Assembly (NCBI GenBank): GCA_037349105.1
Contig: JAYJMM010000017.1
Coordinates: 248,001 to 312,000, forward strand
Length of the DNA: 64,000 bases
From: Limnomonas spitsbergensis
Taxonomy: Eukaryota; Chlorophyta; Chlorophyceae; Chlamydomonadales
Direction of reading: 5' to 3'
Part shown: one piece after another, positions 34,501 to 44,513 of the stretch
Position numbering within the stretch: the first letter of the stretch is position 1
How the letters are laid out: each line of letters begins with the position of its first letter
Translations under genes and position numbers: made by a program
Notes under the pieces: generated by a model
Seen by the model: only the letters and a program-made list of their open reading frames with translations
Told to the model about the DNA's origin: nothing
Database searches by the model: none

Positions 34501-36551
34501 CAACAACCAATAACCAATAACCAACAACCAATAACCAACAACCAATAACCAACAACCAATAACCAACAACCAATAACCAACAACCAATAACCAACAACCA
34601 ATACCGGTAACCAAAAATCGATGACCAAAAACCAATGACCGATAACCAATTGCCAATAACCAATAACAGATAATCAATTACCAATACCAATAATACTAAT
34701 ACTTTCCTAGCTTCCCTGCAATGGCCCATATTCCTCAAGCACCTTTATCAGCGCTCTTCCCTCACCCTCTTCCCTCCCCACGCTTCCCTCCCCCCTCTTC
34801 CCTCCCCCTTTTCCCTCCTCACTCTTCCCTCCCCACTCTTCCCTCCCCCTCTTCCCTCCTCACTCTTCCCTCCCCCTCTTCCTCCCCCCTCTACCCTTCT
34901 CACTCTTCCCTCCCCCTCTTCCCTACTCACTCTTCCCTCCCACTCTTGCCTCCCCCTCTACCCTCCTCTGCACCTCTGTGCCTACATTGTCCTGCTATAT
35001 TTATTTGTAATCATTAGATATTAAAAACAATTAGTAGGTGCATGAAAGGTCTAGGGTCAACCCCTAAACTCATGGGTCTCTTTAGTTTCTCGGCACCTCT
35101 AACCGCCCCTGCTCCTCCACCTGCTCCCAGTTCTACCCCCCTGCTCCTCACCCACCTGTCTCTGCACCTCTACCCGCACCTGCTCCTCAACCTGCTCCTG
35201 GTTCTAGTGTTCTACCCCCCTGCTCCTCACGCACCTGTCTCTGCACCTCTGCCCGCACCTGCTCCTCAACCTGCTCCCGGTTCTATCCCCCTGCTCCTCA
35301 CCCACCTGTCTCTGCACCTCTGCCCGTGCCTGCTCCTCAACTTGCTGCCGGTACTGCGCCATCCGCTCCTCCGTGCCGGGCGCGGCGGGGCGCAGCTTGT
35401 CTGCCCGCAGCCTTGCCTGGTGGCCCTGCTCCAGCTGCTGCAATTGAGTCTCCACCTGGTGCCTGCGAGGCAGTGCTTTTTCGTAAGGCCAGACACTTAG
35501 ATACACTATAGCTTGGCCCCCCCCCATCTGCACCTTCCTCCACCCAGCACCCAGCCGCATGGCCCACACGTGTTGCACCCTCAGCAGCCTGTTCCCCCTG
35601 CTGCCACACCTCTCTCCACCCAGCGTCTGCGTTGCAGTCTCATTGCCGCGTGATCCCATGCAGAGCTGCGAAACGGCTTGAAGCAGATTGAGCAGGAAGC
35701 AACCTCCTGCATGGAGCGCATGGGAGGAGGCGCGTTGGCAGCCATCACTAGGAAAGAAGACATTGAAATGAACTATGCGCCCTGCTTCAGGGATTGAGGA
35801 AGTCACCCCTTCCCTTGGGCCGCAGCACTAGGCAGGCTACCAGGCCGCCATCACTGGGTTATTCAAATGAGGCCCGAGGAACGTCATGGGGCATGGATTG
35901 AGATGCCATGAACCCATAAGGCTGCAGCATCGGGTAGGCTGTCATGCAGTCATCGCTGGGGAAGCCCATGCTGTCAGAATGGCATGGGGTTTAAGAGGCA
36001 CATGCCTTGCCATGCTGATTGCATGGGGTTGAGGTTGCTGTCCCAGGCCCAGCCTTGCCTTCTGCCTTTGCAGCTGCCATGGCTGTGTGTAAGAAGCTCC
36101 CATGGTCGATCTTCAGCAGGTCCATGAGGTCGGTGCTGGTCATGGCAGCGCCATCGCTGACTCCCGATTCTTCCCTGAACACGGTGAGACTGTAGCTGTA
36201 GGCGACGGCCTCCAGGTAGTCTGCGATCATGTGGTTCAAGGCCTTGCGCTTCAGGGAGGGCCGGTCACCTGACGGGGGACCCAAGCGTACAACTTTTCCG
36301 CGCTGCAGCTGGTTCACGAGCTGGGCGCGGAGCTGGGTCTGCGGGGCATGAACATGAACTCATTTTGTGTCAAGCCGGTCAACCTTCGGTCAATCCCGAT
36401 GCTGCCCGCCCGAAATTAATTTCAACATAAACAGCACCTTCACATTGGTGATTATGCCGCTGCTTTTCAATTGGGAGTACAGCTGGCTCCTGAAGTCTGC
36501 CTGGTCCTGTTCGTCATCGTCGCGATTGAGTCGGTCTCGTTCCTGATCCAT
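19562..36551 (-). CDS. OFD1: OFD1 homologue, LisH coiled-coil basal-body protein
   Basis: Seventeen exons: 36551-36438, 36338-36059, 35706-35610, 35462-35306, 34084-33914, 33344-33237, 31856-31662, 29388-29227, 26915-26813, 26048-25975, 25129-24980, 24172-23869, 23536-23308, 22477-22308, 21808-20701, 20325-19928, 19722-19562. They sum to 3981 bp (1326 aa plus stop), with phases matching at every junction. Residues 20-48 (DFRSQLYSQLKSSGIITNVK, then TQLRAQLVNQL) and the LisH motif at about 70-102 (ADYLEAVAYSYSLTVFREES) follow vertebrate OFD1 closely, as does ETATQTLGGER before YRQQVEEQARAEVQRQ. Exons 4-12 are charged, Ala/Glu-rich coiled coil; exons 15-17 are low complexity (Gln run, poly-Ala, acidic DEDDDDEG). 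In animals OFD1 sits at distal centrioles and is needed for ciliogenesis; the role here is inferred by homology. Intron 2 uses a GC donor. The related LisH proteins FOP and FOR20 fit less well and are much shorter. The start is the first ATG before the conserved block. Confidence 0.88.
22010..22310 (-). repeat. OFD1 exon-14 5' splice-site array
   Basis: About five decayed units of about 60 bp just downstream of exon 14 (gene strand). Each repeats the exon end, GGGGCAGTGCTA-like, followed by GTGAGTGAGAGGTCATGACA. The true donor is GCTA|GTGAGT at 22308/22307. Copies near the exon keep GTGAGT; distant ones are degraded. Confidence 0.75.
22500..23300. repeat. CAG/CTG-rich tract and pyrimidine tract of OFD1 intron 13
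   Basis: 22500-23110 is a degenerate (GCAGCAG/GTAGCAGGAG) tract with irregular units such as CAGTCAGATGGCAGCAG. 23140-23295 on the + strand is nearly pure C/T, so it is purine-rich on the gene strand. Long frames here are low-complexity artefacts; no exon is needed between exons 13 and 14. Confidence 0.7.
24235..24775. repeat. 28-bp tandem array in OFD1 intron 11
   Basis: The unit on the + strand is TTACCCTTACACCGTTACTT followed by TTACACAG, repeated about 19 times with minor changes (ACAAAGTTGACC, CTCTGTTACC). It fills most of the intron between exon 11 (ends 24980) and exon 12 (starts 24172). Confidence 0.9.
26365..26812 (-). repeat. OFD1 exon-9 5' splice-site array
   Basis: On the gene strand exon 9 ends GCAG|GTGGGGGTGTGAATGG and the intron goes on with irregular units of 23-45 bp. 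These repeat GTGGGGGTGTGAATGGTGTG followed by ACC, some still preceded by CAACAG (about 26388) as at the true exon end. It stops near exon 10. It is less regular than the other donor-derived arrays. Confidence 0.65.
26920..28850 (-). repeat. 21-bp C-rich array: branch-point-like plus polypyrimidine units
   Basis: On the gene strand the unit is CCCTAATCCCTCCCCCCCTC plus C, about 90 copies with varying C-run lengths over 1.9 kb. It ends directly at the acceptor CCCCTGCAG of OFD1 exon 9 (26915). Each unit has CTAAT, which fits the YTNAY branch-point pattern, followed by a pyrimidine run. The + strand is a dense series of G-runs and could form G-quadruplexes. Confidence 0.9.
29389..30104 (-). repeat. 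OFD1 intron 7 distal part with TTTAGGG-like tracts
   Basis: This part of the intron, between exon 8 and the 59-bp array, is mostly unique. It has short runs of telomere-like motifs at 29745-29770 and 29828-29860 (TAGGGTTTAGGGTTC) and a duplicated segment containing CTTTCTTTTTATTTTTTTC-like T-rich tracts (29435-29600). No exon is required by the phase match between exons 7 and 8. Confidence 0.55.
30105..31661 (-). repeat. 59-bp array made of OFD1 exon-7 end plus donor
   Basis: On the gene strand exon 7 ends with AACCAGCGCATGCAGCTAGA then G|GTGAGG. The same block of about 28 exon bases plus about 31 intron bases then repeats about 22 times at exactly 59 bp, and about four more times in decayed form (30105-30360). 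Each regular copy keeps CTAGAG|GTGAGG. The copies differ by GCGCTGG/GCCCTGG, GGTTTC/GGTATC and CGGAC/CGGCC. Confidence 0.95.
31873..32292 (-). repeat. 12-bp tandem array in OFD1 intron 6
   Basis: GTTGAGGGCAGG (+ strand) is repeated about 35 times with two GAGAGC variants. It sits upstream of the exon 7 acceptor (CCCCTCCCCAG) and reads CCTGCCCTCAAC on the gene strand. The repeated frames in both directions (TLPS, LRAG, VEGR) are artefacts of the 12-bp period. Confidence 0.95.
32672..33236 (-). repeat. 125-bp duplication and CCACACC-rich tract in OFD1 intron 6
   Basis: 32672-32796 and 32797-32921 are near-identical direct repeats (CACCTCACCCCCC...GTGTCCGCAGTCCGTAGACG). From 32930 to 33236 a loose array of CCCTCCACACCTGCC-like units runs up to the exon 6 donor GGCAG|GTGTGG (33237/33236). 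Several units repeat ATTCATCCCTCCACAC, the sequence just after the donor. Confidence 0.65.
33345..33860 (-). repeat. Partial copies of OFD1 exons 5 and 6 in intron 5
   Basis: Three extra copies of the start of exon 6 (acceptor CAG plus code for RDVESIAHEH) lie upstream of the true exon at units of about 122 bp (near 33420-33470, 33540-33590 and 33780-33825). An extra copy of the end of exon 5 (MDKLRRQQ plus GTGGGC) is at 33831-33858. The frame stays open through the copies. Whether any is used as an exon cannot be told. Confidence 0.8.
34202..34276 (-). repeat. Partial copy of OFD1 exon 5 start
   Basis: On the gene strand ACCTAG precedes code for VQRIGQVDAAAVRLEEAVHF, a copy of the true exon 5 start (VERIREVEVAAVRLEEAVRF) including its CCTAG acceptor. 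It breaks off after about 70 bp. It is either a decayed exon duplicate or a possible mutually exclusive mini-exon, the latter less likely since no good donor follows. Confidence 0.7.
34455..35305 (-). repeat. Three tandem arrays filling OFD1 intron 4
   Basis: 34455-34690: CCAATAACCAACAA units of about 14 bp, decaying at the end. 34740-34975: CTTCCCTCCCCACTC units, pyrimidine-rich on the + strand. 35100-35305: two extra copies, 72-78 bp apart, of the end of exon 4 (GCAGAGGTGCAGAGACAG) with its donor GTGGGTGAGG (donor copies near 35229 and 35151; true donor at 35305). The last is another exon-end/donor array. Confidence 0.8.
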
Positions 36552-39500
36552 TCCTCTGTGAACGGGATTTCACCGTTTAGCATGCCATATTTCAGCGTTG
36601 TCGCGCTATGTCTTTCCAGGGTGCTCGGTGCACAGAAGTGTGGAACGTGGCGTCGACTCACTCTTTTCGACAGGCTTGAATCCATGCTGCAACGGCGGTG
36701 CAAGGCTGGTGCAAGTTACCCGCAAATGCCGTATTCCTTGCCACTCGCAACGGCGTTTCCTTTATATTTTTTAATCAATCCGGCCCAAATATTCCGATGT
36801 GAGTAAACTTAGTCACTCCATCATCCAAGCTTTAATTATAGGGCGTTCCTCCTTTCCGTTCCTTTCCTTAAAAATAAATAGAATTTGATCACCAGAGACA
36901 ACAGGGGGTACACATCAGGAAACCTACATTCAGCATGTATAGTGCGTTCTGGTCTTCCGGAGCCATTTCTTGCGCATTTGGAGGGTAGCAATGAAGACAT
37001 CATGCCACATGTTACAGATTGTCAGCGCAGACTGCATTAGCTGGTAGTCATTCAAAGACACCAAACCAATGCAATGCATTAACAGCTTCAGTAGCGTCCT
37101 AAAAACAAAATACGCTTGATGTGCTAGGAAAGATATCAGGAGTCTGGTTTTTGTTGCTATACACTCGGGTACAACACGGCTCACTCACTGTGCTAAATAA
37201 ATCTACGGGGCACTGCCTGTGCTTAAAGGACGAAAGATCTGCGATTCCCCTCGTGAGGAATACGTCCAGCCTTTCATGTGTACAGGGAGTATGCCGTATT
37301 GAACATGCCGTGTTTTGCGACATCACCTGTGCTATAGGAGTCTCCCATATTCTGTACTGCAGCTCTCTACACTTTACCTTCAGCCAGGTAGCCGATCAAC
37401 GAGCATCACAACAGTGCATCCATACACACGGCTGAAGCTTAAGTACCGCAGAACCGGTTTCACTCCGCGATAAATTAATTACTTTTGGGGGTGCGCGAAC
37501 AACATGCGCGGTATAAATAATTCAAAATTCCCATTGCGCGATCTTGATAGTCTTAGGCCCAAAAAACTATTTGGGGGGATCCTCGGAATCTTTTAGGGAC
37601 AAAATGTCAAAATCCAGTCCGTATTGTACACTGCGTCTCAGCGACAAGGTGGGGGTTGCGAGTTCGGCACCATGCACTGCTCATACAGTCACCCGGACGA
37701 TGTTTTTGATTGTGCTGACAGTACATAGTGGCTATCTGCCCTGCGCGAAGTTTTTTGTAGTTGCGCGGACCTGTAAGATCGTCAGGGCTGCGCGCTCAAG
37801 AAATAAAATTATTTGCTTGAAATGGCTGCTGCGCAGAAAATAGGCTGCGCGGACACATAGCTTATTTTGCTGCGCGGACGATTTGCTAAAATATTCAAAT
37901 CCGGGGTGCGCGAACCCTATCCGATTATGCGGTAACGTACAGGGGAACTTGATAATCGGTGGGGAAGGGGGATGAACACTATTTATTTTCGGATGCCTCG
38001 GCTACAAGTCAGCTACTTCACGGCCTCCTGCCATGGGGGAAGCTGCGAGAGTGCGAGCCATGTGATAACATGACGTATGTTTAACGACAAAAGTGTGGAA
38101 TGTGTGGACTCGGATCACCTTTCTTAGTCGTATGAGGACAGTATCAGGATACCCTTTCATTAAGCGATGTGAGGATGTCATGAGCTGATGTCTTTCGAAC
38201 CAACAATCGGGGGCGGCAGGATGGGAGAGGCATGCAAGGGAGCAAGATGTTTGCATGATTGGAGTGGGGACAGCCCAGAGCGATCAGGGTATTGGTACCT
38301 GCCCATTCGACTGAAGATAAATTTATGGGGAGTCTTGATCATATTTATTATGGCCCTTACATCTTCGCATCCTGCACGTCAGTGACATTACACCTCTGGG
38401 CCCTTCGCATCCTGCATGTGTTTCTCCATCCCCTAGGACATCCTGAAACTGATGGGAGCAAGACGTTTGCAGAGTGGAGACCAGTGTTTATTTTATCGCG
38501 CTTCAATTCAGCCACATCACGATCCACTGGGGAAACTGTGCAAGGCCGTGAGGGACTGGCACAGCAAGCCCTGTTGCTTGGACCACGCACCGGCCAGAGG
38601 TCGGTCTAGCCGTCTTATTTGGTCCCCATCGGAGTTGTGGCCGCCCTGCGGGCTACGGCCCCTTTGAGGTGGTCTGGCGCGCACTAAAATAATCACTGGT
38701 GGAGACACACGCGGCCGAGCTTTGAGCGGGCCCAGAGGTGTAACGTTATTGACTGGTGGAGACAGCCCAGAGCGATCAGTTACATGTGCAGGTACTGGTA
38801 TGCATATACCTTTATGGGGAGACTTGATCATATCTATCATGGCCCTGACAACTTCGCATCCTGCTCGTGTTTCTCCATACCGAGGGCGTCCTGTATCCTG
38901 ATACCTACGTGAGTTAGGTGGCTGTCATATCTGCTTGTGGTTCTTGAACAGTGTCTAGCCTCTGCTGCGCTTCAGTCGTTATGCAAGGCGCCAGCCAAGC
39001 ACTCCATGCATGGGAAGGACACATCATGAGTGTAGCTTTTTGACTGGTAACTGTTAAATCACGTTTCTACTAAAAACCCGAAGTTCGTAACATCGAGCAT
39101 GCTTAACAATGTTTACAGTATCACAATCAATTAATGACGTATGTCAGAAGAAGAGACAGGTCTCCCTGTTGGGACGCAAACAATTAAAACAGGTTTCATA
39201 GGGATTCCTGGACAACAGAATTTCAAAACAAAACCGATATGCTAGAATATGCTTGCGCTACAAAATATGCGGTGGTCTGAGCGAATGCAGCGACAAGCAT
39301 TTAGGGTCATAGGTGTATGTGGAATGCGTATAGCACTCATAATCTCATATGTATAACCGGTATGTACAAATCAAGCGCAAGTCAAGCAAGCGACTATTGA
39401 AGACACACCTGGCCCATTTTTTCACGAGGTTTAAGAAGAGAATATCAATAAAACAGTTATGTACAAATCCAAAACCGACAATAAGTATGTGGACTCTTCG

Positions 39501-39611
39501 TGCGCTCTTCACTCCATAATCGAAGAAAAAGGCATAGCAGACTTCTGCTTGGATACCTTGGCTGCTAAAAGCTTATTTTCATGCCGATCAAGACGAATGA
39601 GGCCGAGAGAA
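36552..39611. other. Upstream region of OFD1; intergenic
   Basis: 3.1 kb between the OFD1 start codon and the 3' end of the pherophorin gene, both on the - strand, so it must hold the OFD1 promoter. No exon was recognised. 37490-37920 has several TGCGCGGAC/TGCGCGAAC words at irregular spacing. 38264-38885 holds an inverted-repeat element with imperfect direct repeats of about 110 bp on each side. The rest is unique, AT-richer DNA. Confidence 0.55.
38378..38753. mobile_element. MITE-like inverted-repeat element, family A
   Basis: Left end GTCAGTGACATTACACCTCT plus GGGCCC; right end is its inverted copy (GGGCCCAGAGGTGTAACGTT then ATTGAC), 23 of 26 positions matching. The element is 376 bp and has no coding sequence. 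Its interior contains repeat B (38560-38697), ending GGCGCGCACTAAA. A family-wide CTCGGCCGCG block lies just inside the right end. Imperfect direct repeats of about 110 bp (38264-38377 and 38757-38870) flank it. No clear short target duplication was seen. A non-autonomous DNA transposon is the likely class, but the superfamily is unknown. Confidence 0.65.
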
Positions 39612-42600
39612 TCACATCTTCAGGGCGCCGACCGGGCATGTTTTACCATTTGTGGACATAACGGAGAATATGGGATAGATGAGAAAGGTGTTGATGTCAA
39701 TCGTGGAGGGGATCTCAAAGCTGAAGGTCACGCCTCCAACACCACTTGCGTCAACGACCACGCTGTTCGGCGGCAGCGGTGCAAATCCAGAAATCTGCGC
39801 GGAAGAGTGCGGCCATGTCAGTCAAATGTTTAGGGTTTAGGATTTTGGGTTCAGGGTTTAGGATGTTGCGAGGAACGCCCTACCGGTAAGAGTGACAAGC
39901 ATGTAATCGAAAAACACAAGCATGAGAAGGACAGACAACAACTTGGGGGCTGCAGAGTGTGTGGCAACGCAGCTTCAACGCACCATGAAAATGGGGCCGC
40001 CTGATGTTGCGTCATAAGTAGCATCCAGGGGCTCGCCGTTGAAAATCAAGTTCTTGACCTGGTTCAGTCCCGCAAGACCTGCAGAGAGAGGGGGACTGTG
40101 AGATGAAGATGCATGAGCAAGTGTGTGCTCATTGCACATCTAGGTGCACATCTCATCCCCTCCAAACCTTTAACCCTAAAACCCAAACCAGGACGTACTG
40201 GCAGGATGCACTGCAACAGCAATCACAAGACCAGCAGCAATAACAGAAGCAGAAACAGCAGGTGCCACAACTACGGTAGCAACAGCAGACTCACTGACTG
40301 GGAGGGTCACACGCGCCAGCTTGAAGTTAGGAACCCAGCCGTCAATAGGAACTGTGACGTCAAAAAGGAGCTTGGTGCAGTTTGCAGCAACAGCCTCTGA
40401 GGTGCCTAGGTAGGAAATTTCAAACCCCTGTGCCAGAAGCATACTTGATTCAGGCGAATGCACACTTGGCTGAGGCAAATGCATACTCGATTCAGGCTAA
40501 TGCACACATGGCTGATGCGAACGTCAGGCTAATACATACTTGTATGTTTAAGCAAATGCACATTTGATGCAGGCGAAAGCACGCTGGTTATAGCAAAAAC
40601 ATCCTTGATTAGGGAATGTTTGCATAGCAAGTGGATCAGGGTTTCTGGGCTTGTCGAGTAACAGCATGGGACTTGGGAGAGCCATTCAATAAACAGCAGG
40701 TTCAGAGTTAAGGGTGTTCAGGCATATCCAGCAACAGCTTGGGAGAGCTGTTCAATAAGCAGCAGGTATAGGGTTAAGGCTTAAGCGATTAGGGTTTATC
40801 AAGCAGCAGCATGGTGGAGCCGTTTAATAAGCATTCTCAATTGCATGTGCATGGCAGTCCACTTACCAATTGTCCGTTAGAATTACAAGTGTCGTCCCAA
40901 GGAAAGCCGATTGCGCTAGGGGTTGGCGGTGAGAGTGAGGGCGAGGAGACGGGAGATGGAATTGGAGGGCTTGGCATTTCAGAGGCAAGGACTTGGGGCA
41001 GGGGCGGGGGGTATTGGGACGGGGGGTATGGGGGCGGGGGGCTGATCCAAGAGACAGGCGGGGGGGGTGATGGGGGGCTAGGTCCGGGAGGATATGGTGG
41101 TGGGGGGCTAGGTGGGGGAGAGGGGGGGGCTGGGGAAGGAAATGGAGGAGAAGGGGGTGATGGTGGGGGAGGACTGGGAGGGGGGGGTGGGGGAGGGCTT
41201 GGGGGGGGAGGCAATGGCGCAGGGGGACTAGGGCCTGGCGGAGGAGATGGTGCTGGCGGTTGGGGAGGAGAGGGCACTGGTGGGTAGGGCGGAGGAGGAG
41301 AAGGGGGTGCAGGCGGTGAGGGGTATGGAGGTGGAGAAGGAGGTGGGGAGGGAGACGGCGGGTAAGGAGGTGGCGGGGAGGGAGGCGAAGGAGGGGATGG
41401 AGGGGAAGGAGGAGGGTAGGGGGGGCTGGGAGGGTAAGGGGGCGAGGGAGGGTAAGGGGAGGGAGGGTAGGGACTGGGGGGCTGAGGAGGGGCGGGGGGC
41501 GGCGCAGGCGGGTAAATGGGAGGTGGGGGCGGCATGAGGGCGTCGAAGCAGGTGGGGCAGCAGCCGGAGCCCAGGCCGTCCCGGAGCCGGTAGGCGAGGC
41601 CAGATGAGACGCTCGAAAAGGAGGCGACGTCGGGGCAAGTACCGGCGAGCAGGAAGGAGATCCGCGCTCCATTGATGCCGAAATCTCCAAGCTGTGCCAG
41701 CGGGATCTGAGCAGGAATGCATATGAAAAGTTTACTTAATGGATCTTGCTGCAGGAATGCACTGAATTCTGTTTACTTCCCTGGTTATGCTGTCTAGATT
41801 GCTGGCAAGGAATTCAACCTATTCAAGGGCGCGCTTCGAAAGGCCACGAAAAGGTGGCTTGGTACTGAGGGCCAAGGATCTTCAGCTACACGGTCCCGGC
41901 TTCAGGGTGCTTCAAGTGCAAGGCCCCGGGAAGTTGGTTTGGTGCTTGTAAGCACGACTCACCTTGATCTCGGCTTGGGGAGCACCCGATGCATCTGTTG
42001 TGATCTCGAAGGAGGTCGAGACGTTGGGAAATGCCCCGTTGATGAGCAGGCTTGTCAGCGAATTATTGCACTCAGGCTCTGTATGCAAGCGATGGTGCTT
42101 TTTAGGTCAGAGAGCTGGAATGGCATTTGTTTGCATTGCGGACAGCAATGATTGCTTTCAAAGAGGGCTGGAATAGGCCATGCGGCATGCGTCTGCTGGC
42201 GATTTCAAACTAAACAGCGTCCTCGCATGCAAACACTAGGTAATAAGGCCTTCAATCAAAACCTTTTGGGTGGCTTTGTTTCGGCTGGAACACTGTCATG
42301 CATGGTGGGCACAATATTCAGGAATCGGGATCGCTCACTGGTGATCAGCGTAAGCTCCACTGTCATGCCTCTGATCGCCATGAAGCACATGTTTGTTGCA
42401 GCAGTAGCGTTCGCTCCGTAGTCGACGAATTGGTACATGAGGAAGGTGTGAAGATCATCGACGCCTCCAAAGTTGAATGAGGACAGAGGCTCGAGCTTGA
42501 GGGGGCTTTGGTCACAGTCGGTGACCTGCGTGGGAGGTAGTAGACGACATCACGGTCACTCTTGTTGTTGTCTTGCTGCTCATGGATGAATCTCGGAGAC

Positions 42601-43375
42601 GTTTGGTGCTTGCCATTCAAATTTGATACCCATGCATCATACAACAAGGGAAACGCCAACGCCGAAGCGTGGCATGAGGGATATGGCACTGGTTCAAAAA
42701 ATGTACCCATCGACAGCATGTGTACAGGCTCTTCCTGCCGCAGAGACATGACCCGCACCTCGCAAGTTGATGAGAGTGGAGCTGGCGGGTAAACAGGAGG
42801 GGAGTCACCCGACTGTCGTAAGGCTCTTCGGTGCTGACCATATCGCGGAGTAGGCAAGCTGGCAGAGGAGAATTTTGCTACTGCGCGCGGGGAAGAAAAT
42901 CAGATCAGGAGAATAGGGTGAGCCTTGAATGGGAAAAGATACGGTAGGCCGCATGCTTTTTGAATCTGACGACAAAGGTGACAGGTGGCAAACATGCATT
43001 CAATTTGCTGTGGATGTGATGGACTCGAAGCGTGCAGATAATCTGATTGGCTGTACACAAATGCATCTTGTTGTCGATGCTACAAATAGCCACTCAAAAG
43101 CCTTGGCAGCAGGACACAAGTCCCAATCGACACTAGCAGAGTTTGCCATGGGTAAGTTGTTGACCAGAGTTCTTGTTTTTTGTGTTCCCGCAATGGTTTT
43201 TGTGGCAGCGGCAAGGCAGCCCACATATGACAGTGTTCGAGAGGGCGAGGCAGAGCGGGCTGGTTCGCCCGGTTAGATAGCTAACAAATGTAATAACAAA
43301 CGCACCAGTGGTGAGGAGGAGCAGAACCAGAGACAAGAGGGAGGCTGATGAGGTCATCGTGTGTCTGGCAGTCAT
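39612..43375 (-). CDS. Pherophorin-type extracellular matrix glycoprotein
   Basis: Eight exons: 43375-43306, 42880-42759, 42525-42339, 42078-41963, 41706-40867, 40427-40295, 40078-39984, 39794-39612. Total 1746 bp, 581 aa plus stop, with phases consistent throughout. Residues 1-24 are a signal peptide with LLSLVLLLLTTG. The first pherophorin-like domain (about 55-222) has TCEVTDCDQSPLKLEP, MCFMAIRGMTVELTLIT, CNNSLTSLLINGAFPNVS, GARISFLLAGTCPD and CCPTC. A rod of about 205 residues of PPSPPYPPSP repeats follows (hydroxyproline-glycosylated in this family). A second domain (about 430-581) has DDTCNSNGQLGFEISYLG, NCTKLLFDVTVP, VKNLIFNGEPLDATYDATSG and KTCPVGALKM. Such proteins cross-link the cell wall or matrix outside the cell in volvocine algae. 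The exon 2 donor (TGCGAG|GTGCGG) could instead be at TGG|GTATCA, about 42634; both keep phase. Confidence 0.87.
40480..40800. repeat. Two short tandem tracts in pherophorin intron 5
   Basis: 40440-40580 repeats GATTCAGGCGAATGCACACT-like units of about 28 bp next to the exon 6 acceptor. 40620-40800 has three loose units of about 80 bp with GGGAGAGC(C/T)(G/A)TTCAATAA and AGCAGCAGGT. Neither copies the exon 5 donor. Confidence 0.6.
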
Positions 43376-44513
43376 GTTTTGTTATGTGGAGGCAAGTTTC
43401 AATCAACCTTATATATTGCTTCGATGGCGACTGGCTAAATGATGCGGGTACAGCTGCCCTGAAGCTGTGCCGTATGCGGTTGAAACCGACAGCTCACAGC
43501 TGCGTAAAAGCGCCAGAGGTGAGACAAAGTTATCGCACTGAAGTTCAGGCAGTCCCGTCACGAATCGCTGCTCTTGCACAGCGCAGTGGGGATTTTGTGT
43601 CCACCCTAGAGGACTGAACCTGCACCATGCGCTGTCAGTTCTGAATTAAATGATATATATCCAGCAGCCGTCGCGGAAATTTGAATACAATCGTCGGACC
43701 ATTCATCGCATGCGTTCTTGGGGTCGAACCTTCAGTCACGTGTGTGCTGTGCCTCGCTGTGCCTGGCGTGTGCGTGATTTAAATGCGAGGCATGCACGCG
43801 TACAATTTGCCGGCAAGGTATATTGCGGAAGCTTTCGGTTGAGCCCTCTCCATGGTCGTTGACCCCAACGCATTAGCTTTCAAACACGCCCGCCAGCTAT
43901 CCAACACCGCCCATCGGCATGTACGGTTCACACAGAGACCAGACACGGCTTCAAAATCAAATGCTTAAAATGCACACCCGGGCTGTTTCTTGTGTTAGCG
44001 TCTCAGGTTTTTAGGCTGGGCGGTGGTGGGGATATGGTAGTTTTATAGGGGGGGTAAAGAGAGAAGAATTTACCGCCAGTAGGGCGTAGGGGGCGTCGAA
44101 GACGCGCAACCTCTTGAGGCATTGGTAACCTTTCGTCTACCAATATGTTGTAGGAGGACTGAGTTGCGCAAACAAGCAAGCGTTGTTAGCATTTGATGAC
44201 CAACAGCCACACTTTCCACACATTTCCAGAAATTCATGTCAGCAAACCTTGCAATATTTGCAGGGCAGCAATGCAGCCAACTTGTCCACTAGAAAGAAAA
44301 AATGTTGTGGAATTTATTTCACAGGTAACAACAGTCCACACCAACTTTACCAACCAGAACCAGCAAAAACAAGAAACCTGGATAATTATAGCCACCAATA
44401 ATCCGTCCACAAGCCAGGTTTTCCAATCAGAACACATTAGTCCACTCAAAATTCATAAGGCCAACATAAGAAGAATAATTTGACAGAGCGAATCAAACGG
44501 TATTGATACCAGC
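43376..44513. other. Upstream of pherophorin gene; nothing recognised
   Basis: About 1.1 kb that must include the pherophorin promoter. I see no coding exon, RNA gene or strong repeat. Only short frames are present and none looks conserved. Confidence 0.5.

Noticed and set aside
19562..36551. Several separate coiled-coil genes, or an FOP/FOR20-type LisH protein
   Set aside because: All 17 exons join in matching phase to one frame of 1326 codons, and the block after the LisH motif resembles OFD1 rather than the short FOP/FOR20 proteins.
40811..41287. Gly-rich protein on the + strand
   Set aside because: It is the complement of the Pro-rich rod of the pherophorin, whose frame, splice sites and flanking domains are all supported.
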